From the NCBI RefSeq assembly GCF_033971325.1, contig NZ_CP117180.1, forward strand, positions 688,041-752,040: DNA of 64,000 nucleotides, written 5' to 3'. Below, in pieces: positions 9,216 to 16,590 of the stretch. The stretch comes from Hydrogenobacter sp. T-2 (GTDB lineage Bacteria; Aquificota; Aquificia; Aquificales; Aquificaceae). Every line of letters begins with the position of its first letter. Within the stretch, counting starts at the first letter, position 1. The position numbers were made by a program, and so were the translations under genes. The notes beneath the pieces are model-generated. The model made no database searches, was not told where the DNA came from, and worked only from the letters and a program-made list of their open reading frames with translations.

Positions 9216-10793
9216 ATGAAAAACAAGAAGTTAATAGGAGGCTTACTTTTTGCGGCAGTTTTCGCATTACCAGAACCTTCCCATGCCATAAGACTTTCCA
9301 GTCCTGCGGAAGACCAGTACATGGACATTAACCTTCTTATGCAGTTGTGGTTTAGACAGCAGGACATTAGCGATCAAAATAGACCCAATTTCATAGGGGC
9401 AAGTGATAGAACAGATGTGTTCTTTAGAAGGGTGAGGCTGAGGTTTGGAGGGAGTGTTAATCCTTGGTTTAAGTTTAACTTCGTTCTAAGAGACAACGAC
9501 TTTGGAAGAGACCCTTATGATGCACCTTTTGGTGGACAGCCTACACACGGAAGGAGACAGAGTAACAGGAATACCGGAGTTATTCATGAGCTGGATGTAG
9601 TGCTTGTCCCAAGTGCCATGACAGACATGAGGGGTATAACCCTTGACCTACACTTAGGCTATCCAAGAGTTCCTCTGGGTAGGGAGCAGTTTCAAAGAGC
9701 CTATGACAACATAGACCTGGACAGGACAAATGCAACGCTTAGGTGGACTCACCTTACTATTGGAGACGTCACCGGCAGAGCCTTTGGTGGCTACGCCCAT
9801 ATAAGAGGAGCAAGCAAGGGACAGGGTTATTCCAGGATTACGGTTGATGGATTCTTAGGTTTATTTGGAGGGTTTAAAAACGTCCGAAATCCGTGGGATG
9901 ACACCGTTGTAGGAGTTTCTTCCACTACTCCCTTGTGTGGCTTTAATGCACCAAATCCGGGTGTGGGCACTTGTCTTTCGAAGGCAAGGGGCAACTCCTC
10001 TAATAGCCCGCTTGTAACCTTGCGAGGAACAGTGACCCTTGGCGACCAAGAGGGTAGACCTGCAATATACAATTGGCTTTATAGAGATACCTACCTTGGA
10101 AAGCGGAAAGGCATCACCCTTGGTGTATCCTACGCATTTCAAAACAAAATAGACCAACACATAATAACAGATACACAAGGTATATCACCGGGCTTTCTTG
10201 GCAACGGTAGCCCTCAAAACGGTGCTGGCACGGTCAATGTAAGAATACCTTATCTATTACTGCCTAACCCTTTATCTGTACCTAATAGTACTCTGGCTAA
10301 CAATCTTCTCGATAATAAGGTTGATATGAAGTTTTATGGTGTGGATTTTGCATGGCATCACGGTCCAGTATCCCTTGTTGCGGAGCTTGGTCAGGTTAAG
10401 TTTAGCAAGCTAATACTACTTGATGGTGCTAACAATGTTTACCCTAACAGAAGTATAAAAAACGACTTCTGGCTTTTGAAGGCAGGCTACATGCTAAATC
10501 CAAAGTCCAAACACAAGTTTGAACCCTATATAACCTACTCTGAGTATAAACCCCAAATAGTTCAGGTTGGAACTGGTGCAAACGCGAGATTTTACGGAGA
10601 TGCTACAAACTTCGTGGGTCCCAATACGAGTGCCACTGGAAATCTGGGTAACATAAAGCAGATGGGCTTAGGTATTAACTATTACTTCATAAATGAAAAC
10701 TTCCGATGGACACTTGAATACACAAAGTTTGATGAACAGAGGAACAGTATAAAAAACGACGCAGTCACCCTTCAGTTCCAATGGATCTTCTGA
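9216..10793 (+). CDS. outer-membrane porin, phosphate-selective porin O/P-like
   Basis: A 525-residue protein with a Sec signal cleaved after about residue 24 (EPSHA). Alternating amphipathic strands and a C-terminal QFQWIF ending in an aromatic residue are typical of outer-membrane beta-barrels. The early region FFRRVRLRFGGSV...FKFNFVLRDN resembles the Porin_O_P family, and the frequent Arg in predicted strands would suit an anion. It has a strong AAGGAGGTGAT ribosome site and lies 11 bases after the DsrE-like gene in the same sigma-54 transcript. The substrate is unknown; since an anion-type binding lipoprotein opens the cluster, uptake of a sulfur or other oxyanion is one possibility. Confidence 0.75.
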   Translation: MKNKKLIGGLLFAAVFALPEPSHAIRLSSPAEDQYMDINLLMQLWFRQQDISDQNRPNFIGASDRTDVFFRRVRLRFGGSVNPWFKFNFVLRDNDFGRDPYDAPFGGQPTHGRRQSNRNTGVIHELDVVLVPSAMTDMRGITLDLHLGYPRVPLGREQFQRAYDNIDLDRTNATLRWTHLTIGDVTGRAFGGYAHIRGASKGQGYSRITVDGFLGLFGGFKNVRNPWDDTVVGVSSTTPLCGFNAPNPGVGTCLSKARGNSSNSPLVTLRGTVTLGDQEGRPAIYNWLYRDTYLGKRKGITLGVSYAFQNKIDQHIITDTQGISPGFLGNGSPQNGAGTVNVRIPYLLLPNPLSVPNSTLANNLLDNKVDMKFYGVDFAWHHGPVSLVAELGQVKFSKLILLDGANNVYPNRSIKNDFWLLKAGYMLNPKSKHKFEPYITYSEYKPQIVQVGTGANARFYGDATNFVGPNTSATGNLGNIKQMGLGINYYFINENFRWTLEYTKFDEQRNSIKNDAVTLQFQWIF

Positions 10794-10814
10794 GGGGCTG
10801 CTCCCGCCTTTTTT
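10794..10814 (+). terminator. weak terminator candidate after porin
   Basis: GGGG-CTG-CTCC can form a 4-pair stem with one G-T pair, followed within a few bases by six T residues (10809-10814). Further T-rich tracts follow up to 10878. The stem is short, so this is only a candidate. It is one of the few convergent junctions in the window with any room for a terminator. Confidence 0.3.
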
Positions 10815-10927
10815 AACCAAACAGAGTATAGCCCCTGCTCACCTCCCTTCTCTTTTTCCCCCTTTTTTTTAATTTTTCTGTTTTCTGCAAAGAACAAGGT
10901 ACAATTGGATTAGATTCAATTGAAAAA

Positions 10928-11836
10928 TCAGTTTCCGCACCTTAGGGTTTCTTCCACCAACAGCCCCTCCTTTAAACCCCAGTCGCTTACCCTTATCCTA
11001 TTTTTTCCAAAGAGCACCATACTTCTGTAGAAGATAACAAGACCTGGAATTATCACCTTTGCCCTCTTTGGCTCTATGTGGGGAAAATTGGCAATGCGAT
11101 CCCTTTCCTTCATAGAGCTTAGTGTTTCAAGCCAAAACATGAGCCTATCTAAGGAAAGCTCCTTTCCATGAATATCCTTACCTCTGTAGGGATATATACC
11201 GTATTCAATGGCGGTTATGGTGGTTATAGTGCCACCAAGACCCACAAGCTCATCGCAGGGCTGGACTACTTCCCTTATATGCTCATCAAGGAAGTTTTTC
11301 AAAGACTCAAGCTCGTAGTTTTTTGGTGGGTCGCTGTGGATAAACTCCTCTGTAAGGTTTACAATTCCAAAGGGAAAAGACCTTATGCTCTCTATTTGAA
11401 AGCCTCTACCACACACAAACTCTGTTGACCCACCCCCTTGGTCTATGATACAAAACCTTCCAGAGGGTCTAAGAGAATAGGCTACAGAGAGAAAGGCATA
11501 CCTTCCTTCCTCCTCAGGGGTTATAACCCTCAGCTCAAGCCCTGTGAGAGCTTTTAATCTTTCTAAAAAATCCTCTGCGTTTTTTGCCCTCCTTAGTGCC
11601 TCTGTCCCCACTATCTTTATGCGTTCCGCCCCGAGGCTTTTTGCCTTTTGGAAAAATTCCCTTATAACCTCAAGGCTCTCTTCTATCCTATCCTGCCTTA
11701 GGAGACCACTGTCCTTTAGGTCTGTTGCCAAGGCTGTTATTCTTCCCTCTTCGTGGATAAGCTCTAAACCTGCATTAACTTCTGCTACACTGAGCCTTAT
11801 AGAGTATGAGCCTACATCTATGCTGGCAACTTTCAT
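10928..11836 (-). CDS. ppx: Ppx/GppA family phosphatase
   Basis: A 302-residue member of the exopolyphosphatase/guanosine pentaphosphatase family (actin-like ATPase fold). The phosphate loop IDVGSYSIRLSVAEV opens the protein, and the second loop IDQGGGSTEF lies near residue 135. It is about 300 residues long, like the short single-module members; the C-terminal HD-like domain of E. coli Ppx is absent. Whether it acts on polyphosphate or pppGpp cannot be decided. The ATG at 11836 lies about 11 bases after a minus-strand TATAAT, so the 5' leader would be only a few bases. Confidence 0.85.
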   Translation of the reverse strand: MKVASIDVGSYSIRLSVAEVNAGLELIHEEGRITALATDLKDSGLLRQDRIEESLEVIREFFQKAKSLGAERIKIVGTEALRRAKNAEDFLERLKALTGLELRVITPEEEGRYAFLSVAYSLRPSGRFCIIDQGGGSTEFVCGRGFQIESIRSFPFGIVNLTEEFIHSDPPKNYELESLKNFLDEHIREVVQPCDELVGLGGTITTITAIEYGIYPYRGKDIHGKELSLDRLMFWLETLSSMKERDRIANFPHIEPKRAKVIIPGLVIFYRSMVLFGKNRIRVSDWGLKEGLLVEETLRCGN

Positions 11837-11847
11837 GGTGGAGAGAT

Positions 11848-11855
11848 ATTATAAT
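11848..11855. promoter_or_regulatory. overlapping divergent -10 boxes, ppx / tRNA-Ser
   Basis: The sequence contains TATAAT on the plus strand (11850-11855), 13 bases before the tRNA-Ser, and TATAAT on the minus strand (complement of 11848-11853), 11 bases before the ppx ATG. The two boxes share four bases. Confidence 0.55.
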
Positions 11856-11868
11856 ATTTAACTCCTAA

Positions 11869-11958
11869 GGAGAGGTGACCGAGTGGCCGAAGGTGCAGCA
11901 CTGGAAATGCTGTGTACGGGCAAACCCCGTACCGCGGGTTCGAATCCCGCCCTCTCCG
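11869..11958 (+). tRNA. tRNA-Ser(GGA)
   Basis: This is a class II tRNA of 90 bases including the discriminator. The acceptor GGAGAGG pairs with CCTCTCC, the anticodon loop is CTGGAAA with anticodon GGA, a long variable arm follows (TACGGG...CCCGTA), and the T arm is GCGGG-TTCGAAT-CCCGC. Discriminator G is typical of Ser. CCA is not encoded. The convergent NfeD gene ends 1 base after it. Confidence 0.96.
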
Positions 11959-11959
11959 T

Positions 11960-13219
11960 TTAAGCCTTTCTAACCTTCAATACAAAGCCTCTGACCTCCT
12001 CCACTATTATCGTATCCCCCTTCCTTATGGCTTCATCGCTTACTGCATTCCATATCTCACCATGAATAAAGACCTTACCCTTACCCTCCACAAAGTCGGT
12101 AAATGCCTCTCCTTGTTCACCCAGTAGCTCCTCTGTGCCGAGCATTTTCCTTCTCTTTTGAGCCTTTAGCCCCAGTCTTCCCGCAAAGAGGAAAAAGGCT
12201 ACGGTGAGAGCTACCATTGTCCCTATAACGCTAAGAGGTATATCTCCGTAAGGAGAGTCTGGGCTTATGAGAATAAGAGAGCCAAGGGCTAAGGCTATAG
12301 CACCCGCAAGAGCAAGACCTCCAAAGGTGGGAGTTATGAGCTCAAGCACCAACAAAAGCAATCCCGCAAGGATAAGTAAAAGCCCCAGCCAGTTTATGCC
12401 AATAATACCAAGCCCATACAAACCCAAAAGCAAAGCTATAACCCCCACCGCGCCTGGGATAATACTGCCCGGGTTGTAAAGCTCAAAGAAAATTCCATAA
12501 AAGCCTATAAGCAGGAGCATATAAGCAACGGTTGGGTTTGTTATAACGCTGAGGAGCTCTTCCCTTAGGCTTTTGCCTATCTCTACAACTTGAACCCCTT
12601 CTGTTTTAAGAGTTATTTCCTTTCCATGTTTTTTGACCACCCTGCCCTCAAGTTTTTTAAGAAGGTCTGCCCTGTCCACCGCTATGAAGTCTATGACCTT
12701 TTCCCTTAAGGCTTCCTCAGGCGTGAGGGAGATGGCTTCCTTTACCATCCTCTCTATTACCTCTGGGTTTCTTCCCTTTTCCTTTGCTATGCTTCTTACA
12801 AAGGCGAGCATGTCTTGCATGACCTTCTCCCTCATAGCCTCGTCCATCCTCTCTCCACCCATCTGCACAGGAGTTGCTGCACCTATATTTGTCCCCGGTG
12901 CCATCACAGCCACGTCTGCAGAAATGGTTATAATAGCCCCCGCAGAGGCTGCACGACCTCCCGGTGGAGAAACATAAACCACCACAGGAATAGAAGTCCT
13001 CTGAAACTCTTGAATGACCTCCCTCATGGAGCTTTCAAGACCACCGGGAGTGTTAAGCTCAAGGATAAAGAGCGTTCCACCTTCCTTTTCTGCCTTCTCA
13101 AGGCTTCTTTTTATGTAGTCCACCATAAGAGGAGTGACCGCATCCTGCCACTGGGATACAAAGACCTTTGCATGGGAAAAACCTAACAGAAAAACCAAAA
13201 AAAGAAATATGACTAACAT
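11960..13219 (-). CDS. NfeD-family membrane-bound ClpP-class serine protease
   Basis: A 419-residue protein. A signal peptide (about 1-17) leads into a ClpP/SppA-like protease domain with the likely nucleophile S92 in GGRAASAGAIIT and the likely general base K132 in MREKVMQDM. Several transmembrane helices follow (about 240-345) and then a C-terminal soluble NfeD OB-fold domain. The arrangement matches long NfeD proteins such as Pyrococcus PH1510, which cleave membrane proteins of the stomatin family. No stomatin (slipin) gene, the usual partner, lies beside it in the window. It follows hisIE by 15 bases. Confidence 0.9.
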   Translation of the reverse strand: MLVIFLFLVFLLGFSHAKVFVSQWQDAVTPLMVDYIKRSLEKAEKEGGTLFILELNTPGGLESSMREVIQEFQRTSIPVVVYVSPPGGRAASAGAIITISADVAVMAPGTNIGAATPVQMGGERMDEAMREKVMQDMLAFVRSIAKEKGRNPEVIERMVKEAISLTPEEALREKVIDFIAVDRADLLKKLEGRVVKKHGKEITLKTEGVQVVEIGKSLREELLSVITNPTVAYMLLLIGFYGIFFELYNPGSIIPGAVGVIALLLGLYGLGIIGINWLGLLLILAGLLLLVLELITPTFGGLALAGAIALALGSLILISPDSPYGDIPLSVIGTMVALTVAFFLFAGRLGLKAQKRRKMLGTEELLGEQGEAFTDFVEGKGKVFIHGEIWNAVSDEAIRKGDTIIVEEVRGFVLKVRKA

Positions 13220-13234
13220 AAGAAAATCTTAAGC

Positions 13235-13855
13235 CTATTTCATCCTGCTTGCAAGCTCTTGGAGAACCTCCTCTATGCCTATGCCTCTTATGGTAAGCAT
13301 AAGGATAAGGTGGTAGAACATGTCAGAGACCTCCGCCCTTATCTCCTCTGGAATGCCTCTCTTTAGTGCTATGAGGGTCTCTATGGCTTCTTCGCCAAAC
13401 TTTTGTAGCACACGGTCTTCTCCCTCCCTGTATAGCCTTACCGTATAGGAGTCTTCTGGCATTTCCTCAAGCCTTTGACGTATTATCTCCTGTAGCCTTT
13501 GCAAGGCTTCAAAGGGTAAGACCCTTTTTACCTCTCTTCCTTCAGGGTCTCTAAAAAAGCAGTTTCTTTCACCCGTATGGCAGGCTCTGTTTTTTTCTTG
13601 CTCTATTATGTATAGCACCGCATCCTCGTCGCAGTCCACTCGCACCTCAATGACTTTCTGAAGTTCTCCAGAGGTCTCCCCCTTTTTCCATACGCTTTTT
13701 CTTGACCTTGAGTAGTAGTGGGCGTAGCCTGTCTGTAGGGTCTTTTCTATGGCTTCTTCGTTAGCCCAAGCAAACATCCTTATCTCACCAGTCCTGTAGT
13801 CTTGAGCTATAACGGGTATAAGACCCTCTTGGTTAAACTTAAGCCTTAGCACCAC
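13235..13855 (-). CDS. hisIE: bifunctional phosphoribosyl-AMP cyclohydrolase / phosphoribosyl-ATP pyrophosphatase
   Basis: A 206-residue fusion catalysing the second and third steps of histidine synthesis. The N-terminal HisI domain (about 1-110) has the metal-binding segment [11 protein letters not shown] and the [10 protein letters not shown] signature. The C-terminal HisE domain (about 115-206) has [19 protein letters not shown] and EEAIETLIA. The start is GTG with an AGGAGG ribosome site just upstream. It lies 11 bases after scpA in an accD-scpA-hisIE-nfeD operon; no other his genes are nearby, so the pathway is scattered, as is common in Aquificales. Confidence 0.95.
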   Translation of the reverse strand: MVLRLKFNQEGLIPVIAQDYRTGEIRMFAWANEEAIEKTLQTGYAHYYSRSRKSVWKKGETSGELQKVIEVRVDCDEDAVLYIIEQEKNRACHTGERNCFFRDPEGREVKRVLPFEALQRLQEIIRQRLEEMPEDSYTVRLYREGEDRVLQKFGEEAIETLIALKRGIPEEIRAEVSDMFYHLILMLTIRGIGIEEVLQELASRMK

Positions 13856-13866
13856 AAACCTCCTAA

Positions 13867-14475
13867 TTAAATATGCTCTCCTACAAGGCTTATTTTCAAG
13901 TCCCCGTAAGGCACTTCTTGCTCTATATCCACCAAACCCTCTTGGTATAGCACCATAAGAGCCATCAAGTAAGGCACTATATTTTTCCCCAAGAGAAGTC
14001 CATAAAAGGAGTTTATAACTCCCATTTCCCTTACCATCTCCCTTAGCTCCTGTAAGGCATCCTCAAACTTGGAGATATGAACGGGAAAGCGTCTTTCCCT
14101 TCTTCTTTTCCTTTCAGCCCCAGTCTTAGAAGCCCTTATGACCCTCTTGACCTTTTCTATCCTTTGCAGGAGCTCCTCTTGAACCTGCTCCTCTTGGCTT
14201 TCAAACTGCTCCACTATCTCCTTTAGGGTAAGCCTCCTTCTTTCCTTTTTTTGCTTTGGCTCGGGAAAGAGGACTTCCGCCTGCTTTTTCAAGAGAAAGG
14301 ACGCAGCAAGCACCGCCCTTGCAGGCACTCTAAGGTCCAAAAGCTCATGCCTTCTTATCTCTTCCATATAAGCCCTTGCCAACACAGATATATCCACGTC
14401 CCAAGGGTCAAGTTTACCCTCTTCTACAAGCCTGTAGGCAAGAGCAAAGGGATGCTCTTCTTCAAACCTCCACAT
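13867..14475 (-). CDS. scpA: segregation and condensation protein A
   Basis: A 202-residue kleisin of the bacterial SMC-ScpAB complex for chromosome compaction. The N-terminal block [20 protein letters not shown] is the family signature that contacts the SMC neck. The middle is charged and the C-terminus forms the winged-helix part. The ATG at 14475 overlaps the end of accD by 14 bases in another frame. No scpB or smc is visible in the window. At about 200 residues it is slightly shorter than typical (240-260). Confidence 0.9.
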   Translation of the reverse strand: MWRFEEEHPFALAYRLVEEGKLDPWDVDISVLARAYMEEIRRHELLDLRVPARAVLAASFLLKKQAEVLFPEPKQKKERRRLTLKEIVEQFESQEEQVQEELLQRIEKVKRVIRASKTGAERKRRRERRFPVHISKFEDALQELREMVREMGVINSFYGLLLGKNIVPYLMALMVLYQEGLVDIEQEVPYGDLKISLVGEHI

Positions 14476-15295
14476 GCCTTCTCCAATAGGTGGTGAACTT
14501 TATGAGCTGGTGCAGGGTGTCCTTTAGGTCTTTCCTGTGGACTACCATATCCACCATACCCTTTTGGAGCAAGAACTCCGCAGTCTGAAAGCCCTCTGGT
14601 AGTTGCTGTTTTATGGTCTGCTCTATAACCCTCGGTCCTGCAAAGCCTATTAGAGCCTTTGGCTCTGCGATGATAATATCGCCAAGAAAGGCAAAGCTGG
14701 CAGAAACGCCTCCGGTGGTAGGGTCTGTCAAAAGGGTAATGTAGGGAATGCCCTTTTCTTTTAGATAACCCACTCCAATGGAAGTCTTTGCCATCTGCAT
14801 AAGAGACAGTATGCCCTCCTGCATCCTTGCACCACCAGAAGTTATAACCGCTATGAGAGGAATTTCCTTTTGACTTGCGTGCTTGCAGGCTCTATAGAAC
14901 CTCTCACCCACCACAGAACCCATACTACCACCAATAAACCCAAAGTCCATAACCACAAGCACCACCCTTTCGTCCTTTAGAAAACCCTCCGCCACAAGCA
15001 TAGCCTCAGAAAGACCCGCTTGCTCCTGTGCCTGCTTTAGCCTGTCCTTGTAGCTTTTTGTATCCTTGAAGTTTAGAGGGTCTGTGGGTTTTATGTTTTC
15101 AAAGAGAAGCTCGTAGTTTTCCAAAAGATGCTCAAGCCTTTCCTTTGCAGGAACATTGAAGTGATGCTGACACTTGGGACATACATTAAGGTTTGCCTTT
15201 AGCTCTGGTATATACAAGATAGACTTGCAGTTTTCACACTTTGTCCAAAGAACTTCCTTCTGCTCCTTTTTCCTAAACCTATCAAAAAAGCCCAT
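14462..15295 (-). CDS. accD: acetyl-CoA carboxylase carboxyltransferase subunit beta
   Basis: A 277-residue protein that, with AccA, transfers the carboxyl group from biotin to acetyl-CoA for fatty-acid synthesis. The N-terminal zinc ribbon uses C20, C23, C39 and C42. The crotonase-fold carboxyltransferase domain includes ITSGGARMQEG and DPTTGGVSASFAFLGD, and AEPKALIGFAGPRVI follows. A TAAAAT box lies 9 bases before the ATG, suggesting a short or absent leader. It heads the accD-scpA-hisIE-nfeD operon. Confidence 0.95.
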   Translation of the reverse strand: MGFFDRFRKKEQKEVLWTKCENCKSILYIPELKANLNVCPKCQHHFNVPAKERLEHLLENYELLFENIKPTDPLNFKDTKSYKDRLKQAQEQAGLSEAMLVAEGFLKDERVVLVVMDFGFIGGSMGSVVGERFYRACKHASQKEIPLIAVITSGGARMQEGILSLMQMAKTSIGVGYLKEKGIPYITLLTDPTTGGVSASFAFLGDIIIAEPKALIGFAGPRVIEQTIKQQLPEGFQTAEFLLQKGMVDMVVHRKDLKDTLHQLIKFTTYWRRHVEV

Positions 15296-15399
15296 GCCTA
15301 TGGTATTTTACCACGCTCTTGTGAGATAAATTAGCAACCAAAAGAAGTGCCTCTGAGGATGGCTTTGGCAAGAAGCTAATTCTTTCTCAACATGACAGT

Positions 15400-15693
15400 T
15401 TAGTTATTAGAACCTTTAGAAGATGCGGATATCTCCGCCCTCTTTTTGGCTACATAGTCTTGAACTGCCTTACGAAGTGCTTTTTGCTGGGAACGATACT
15501 TGAGATAAGAACTTATGCCATACGCTACGAGGTAGAGGATTAGGAAGATAAAAAGTGTGTAAAAGGCAATAGGGTAAATAAGAAGCACAAAGGCAAAAAG
15601 TGCTGGGGCAAAAAGGTATGGGGCTATGATTAGCAAAATAGCAATCATAAAGTTTATTATAGGCAAGATGTGGGTTGTGGAAGCCTTTGGCAA
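15400..15693 (-). CDS. small hydrophobic membrane protein, unrecognised
   Basis: A 97-residue frame starting at TTG. It predicts two or three hydrophobic helices between residues 9 and 65 and a basic C-terminal tail rich in Lys and Arg (residues 66-90). The topology (hydrophobic block plus positive cytoplasmic tail) makes a real protein plausible, but there is no Shine-Dalgarno site, the start is weak and no family is recognised. It ends the stretch between accD and the CRISPR array, with its start only 25 bases from the first repeat. No cas protein resembles it. Confidence 0.4.
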   Translation of the reverse strand: MPKASTTHILPIINFMIAILLIIAPYLFAPALFAFVLLIYPIAFYTLFIFLILYLVAYGISSYLKYRSQQKALRKAVQDYVAKKRAEISASSKGSNN

Positions 15694-15718
15694 ACATACA
15701 GCTTTTTAGCAGTTTTTG

Positions 15719-16213
15719 GTCTATATCCCTCACGGTGGGCTTAAAACGGAGGTATTAATATGAAAAACGCAGTTGTGAAAAATGTCGCCATCCCTCACAG
15801 TGGGCTTAAAACAATTTGGAAAAAATGCTTAATTACCTTACCCTTAACGGGTCTCCATCCCTCACAGTGGGCTTAAAACATAATAATCCATGCAGTAAAA
15901 AGCCAAAACTATTACTTTGTCTCCATCCCTCACAGTGGGCTTAAAACTTAAATTTGACAATACCATACTCAACCTTGCAGGACCTGTCTCCATCCCTCAC
16001 AGTGGGCTTAAAACAGACAGAAAAGGGCATTTCATGCCAATAGTGGGAAACGGTCTCCATCCCTCACAGTGGGCTTAAAACTATCCACACACAGGACATT
16101 TGAATGTCCTATCTGATGTCTCCATCCCTCACAGTGGGCTTAAAACCGTAGGCTTTAAAGTTCCTTATGTAGCCTGGCAAAAGGGTCTCCATCCCTCACA
16201 GTGGGCTTAAAAC
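15719..16213 (-). CRISPR. CRISPR array, 8 repeats of 29 bp, 7 spacers
   Basis: Repeats begin at 15719, 15784, 15851, 15919, 15986, 16053, 16118 and 16185. Each is 29 bases, reading GTCTCCATCCCTCACAGTGG at the start and ending GGGCTTAAAAC on the plus strand. Spacers are 36, 38, 39, 38, 38, 36 and 38 bases. Repeat 1 has three changes, repeat 2 has one, and repeats 3-8 are identical, so the left end is the old, leader-distal end. Read on the minus strand the repeat starts GTTTTAAG and ends ATGGAGAC, resembling the ATTGAAAC-type handle of type I/III arrays. Transcription therefore probably runs right to left from a leader beyond 16213. No cas gene is in the window. Spacer 7 matches dnaG exactly. 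Confidence 0.97.
16147..16184 (-). other. CRISPR spacer 7, identical to dnaG
   Basis: The 38-base spacer, read on the minus strand, starts CCTTTTGCCAGGCTACATAA and ends AAAGCCTACG. Bases 46254-46291 of the plus strand, inside dnaG, are the same at all 38 positions. It is the spacer closest to the presumed leader, hence the newest. Confidence 0.97.
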
Positions 16214-16578
16214 CCCAAAGCCACATATAAAGAAAAATAAGATACAGCAAGCCTTTTGTCAAGGGGATACCCCTCTCAAATGAGGGTAATTTTTCTCCAA
16301 CCTCCGATAATGCACAATTTAGTATGCAATTGTCAAATTTAAAGCGTTGAAAGACAAGGCTCTAAAGCACTTGCCATCAAAGCATCAAAACATCAAAACA
16401 TAAAGACACCAAAATATAACCCGTGAAGGGCGGGGAAACCACCATATACTTCTTAGTCAATACTACCCCCTTGCTTTCAAAGACCAAAAACCCTATTCAA
16501 CTGCCAAGATGTCAAGGGGCTATAGACCCCTAAGTTTAATCTATGATTTATTGTATCACAAAGTGGTCTCTTGCGTGC
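16214..16578. other. presumed CRISPR leader and non-coding gap
   Basis: About 375 bases separate the array from cysS, and I see no convincing gene in them. The part next to repeat 8 is AT-rich, as expected for a leader on the minus strand. Two related palindromes share TGTCAAGGGG...CCCCT: 16262-16274 (loop ATA) and 16515-16531 (loop CTATAGA). The first overlaps a competing hairpin CCCTC-TCAAAT-GAGGG (16271-16286). A decaying 8-base tandem repeat occupies 16375-16414. The leader assignment rests on repeat degeneracy, not on a recognised leader motif. Confidence 0.55.
16375..16414. repeat. 8-base tandem repeat, five copies
   Basis: Successive octamers are CATCAAAG, CATCAAAA, CATCAAAA, CATAAAGA and CACCAAAA. 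Copies 2 and 3 are identical and the others differ by one to three bases. It lies in the gap between the CRISPR array and cysS. It may be a simple slippage product or protein-binding sites; nothing decides between them. Confidence 0.7.
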
Positions 16579-16584
16579 TAAAAT
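16579..16584 (+). promoter_or_regulatory. -10 box of cysS, leaderless spacing
   Basis: TAAAAT ends 6 bases before the cysS ATG at 16591 and there is no Shine-Dalgarno sequence, so transcription would begin at or next to the A of ATG. Confidence 0.5.
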
Positions 16585-16590
16585 ACTACT

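Noticed and set aside
10905-10922. CAATTG...CAATTG inverted repeat near the end of ppx
   Set aside because: It is an AT-rich 6-base stem with no T-run after it on either strand, so it is a poor terminator, and there is no other evidence for a role.
10993-11861. Plus-strand frames opposite ppx, such as 11544-11861
   Set aside because: They are Ser/Leu-rich products of the complementary strand of a conserved gene and show no family features.
15470-15733. Alternative minus-strand frame starting inside the first CRISPR repeat
   Set aside because: It starts at GTG in a repeat and has lower membrane-protein logic than the overlapping 97-residue frame. No ribosome site is seen.
15948-15985. Partial match of spacer 4 to bases near 46590
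   Set aside because: Only 11 bases (ATACCATACTC) agree, expected by chance in 64 kb. None of spacers 1-6 gave a long match that I could find by eye.
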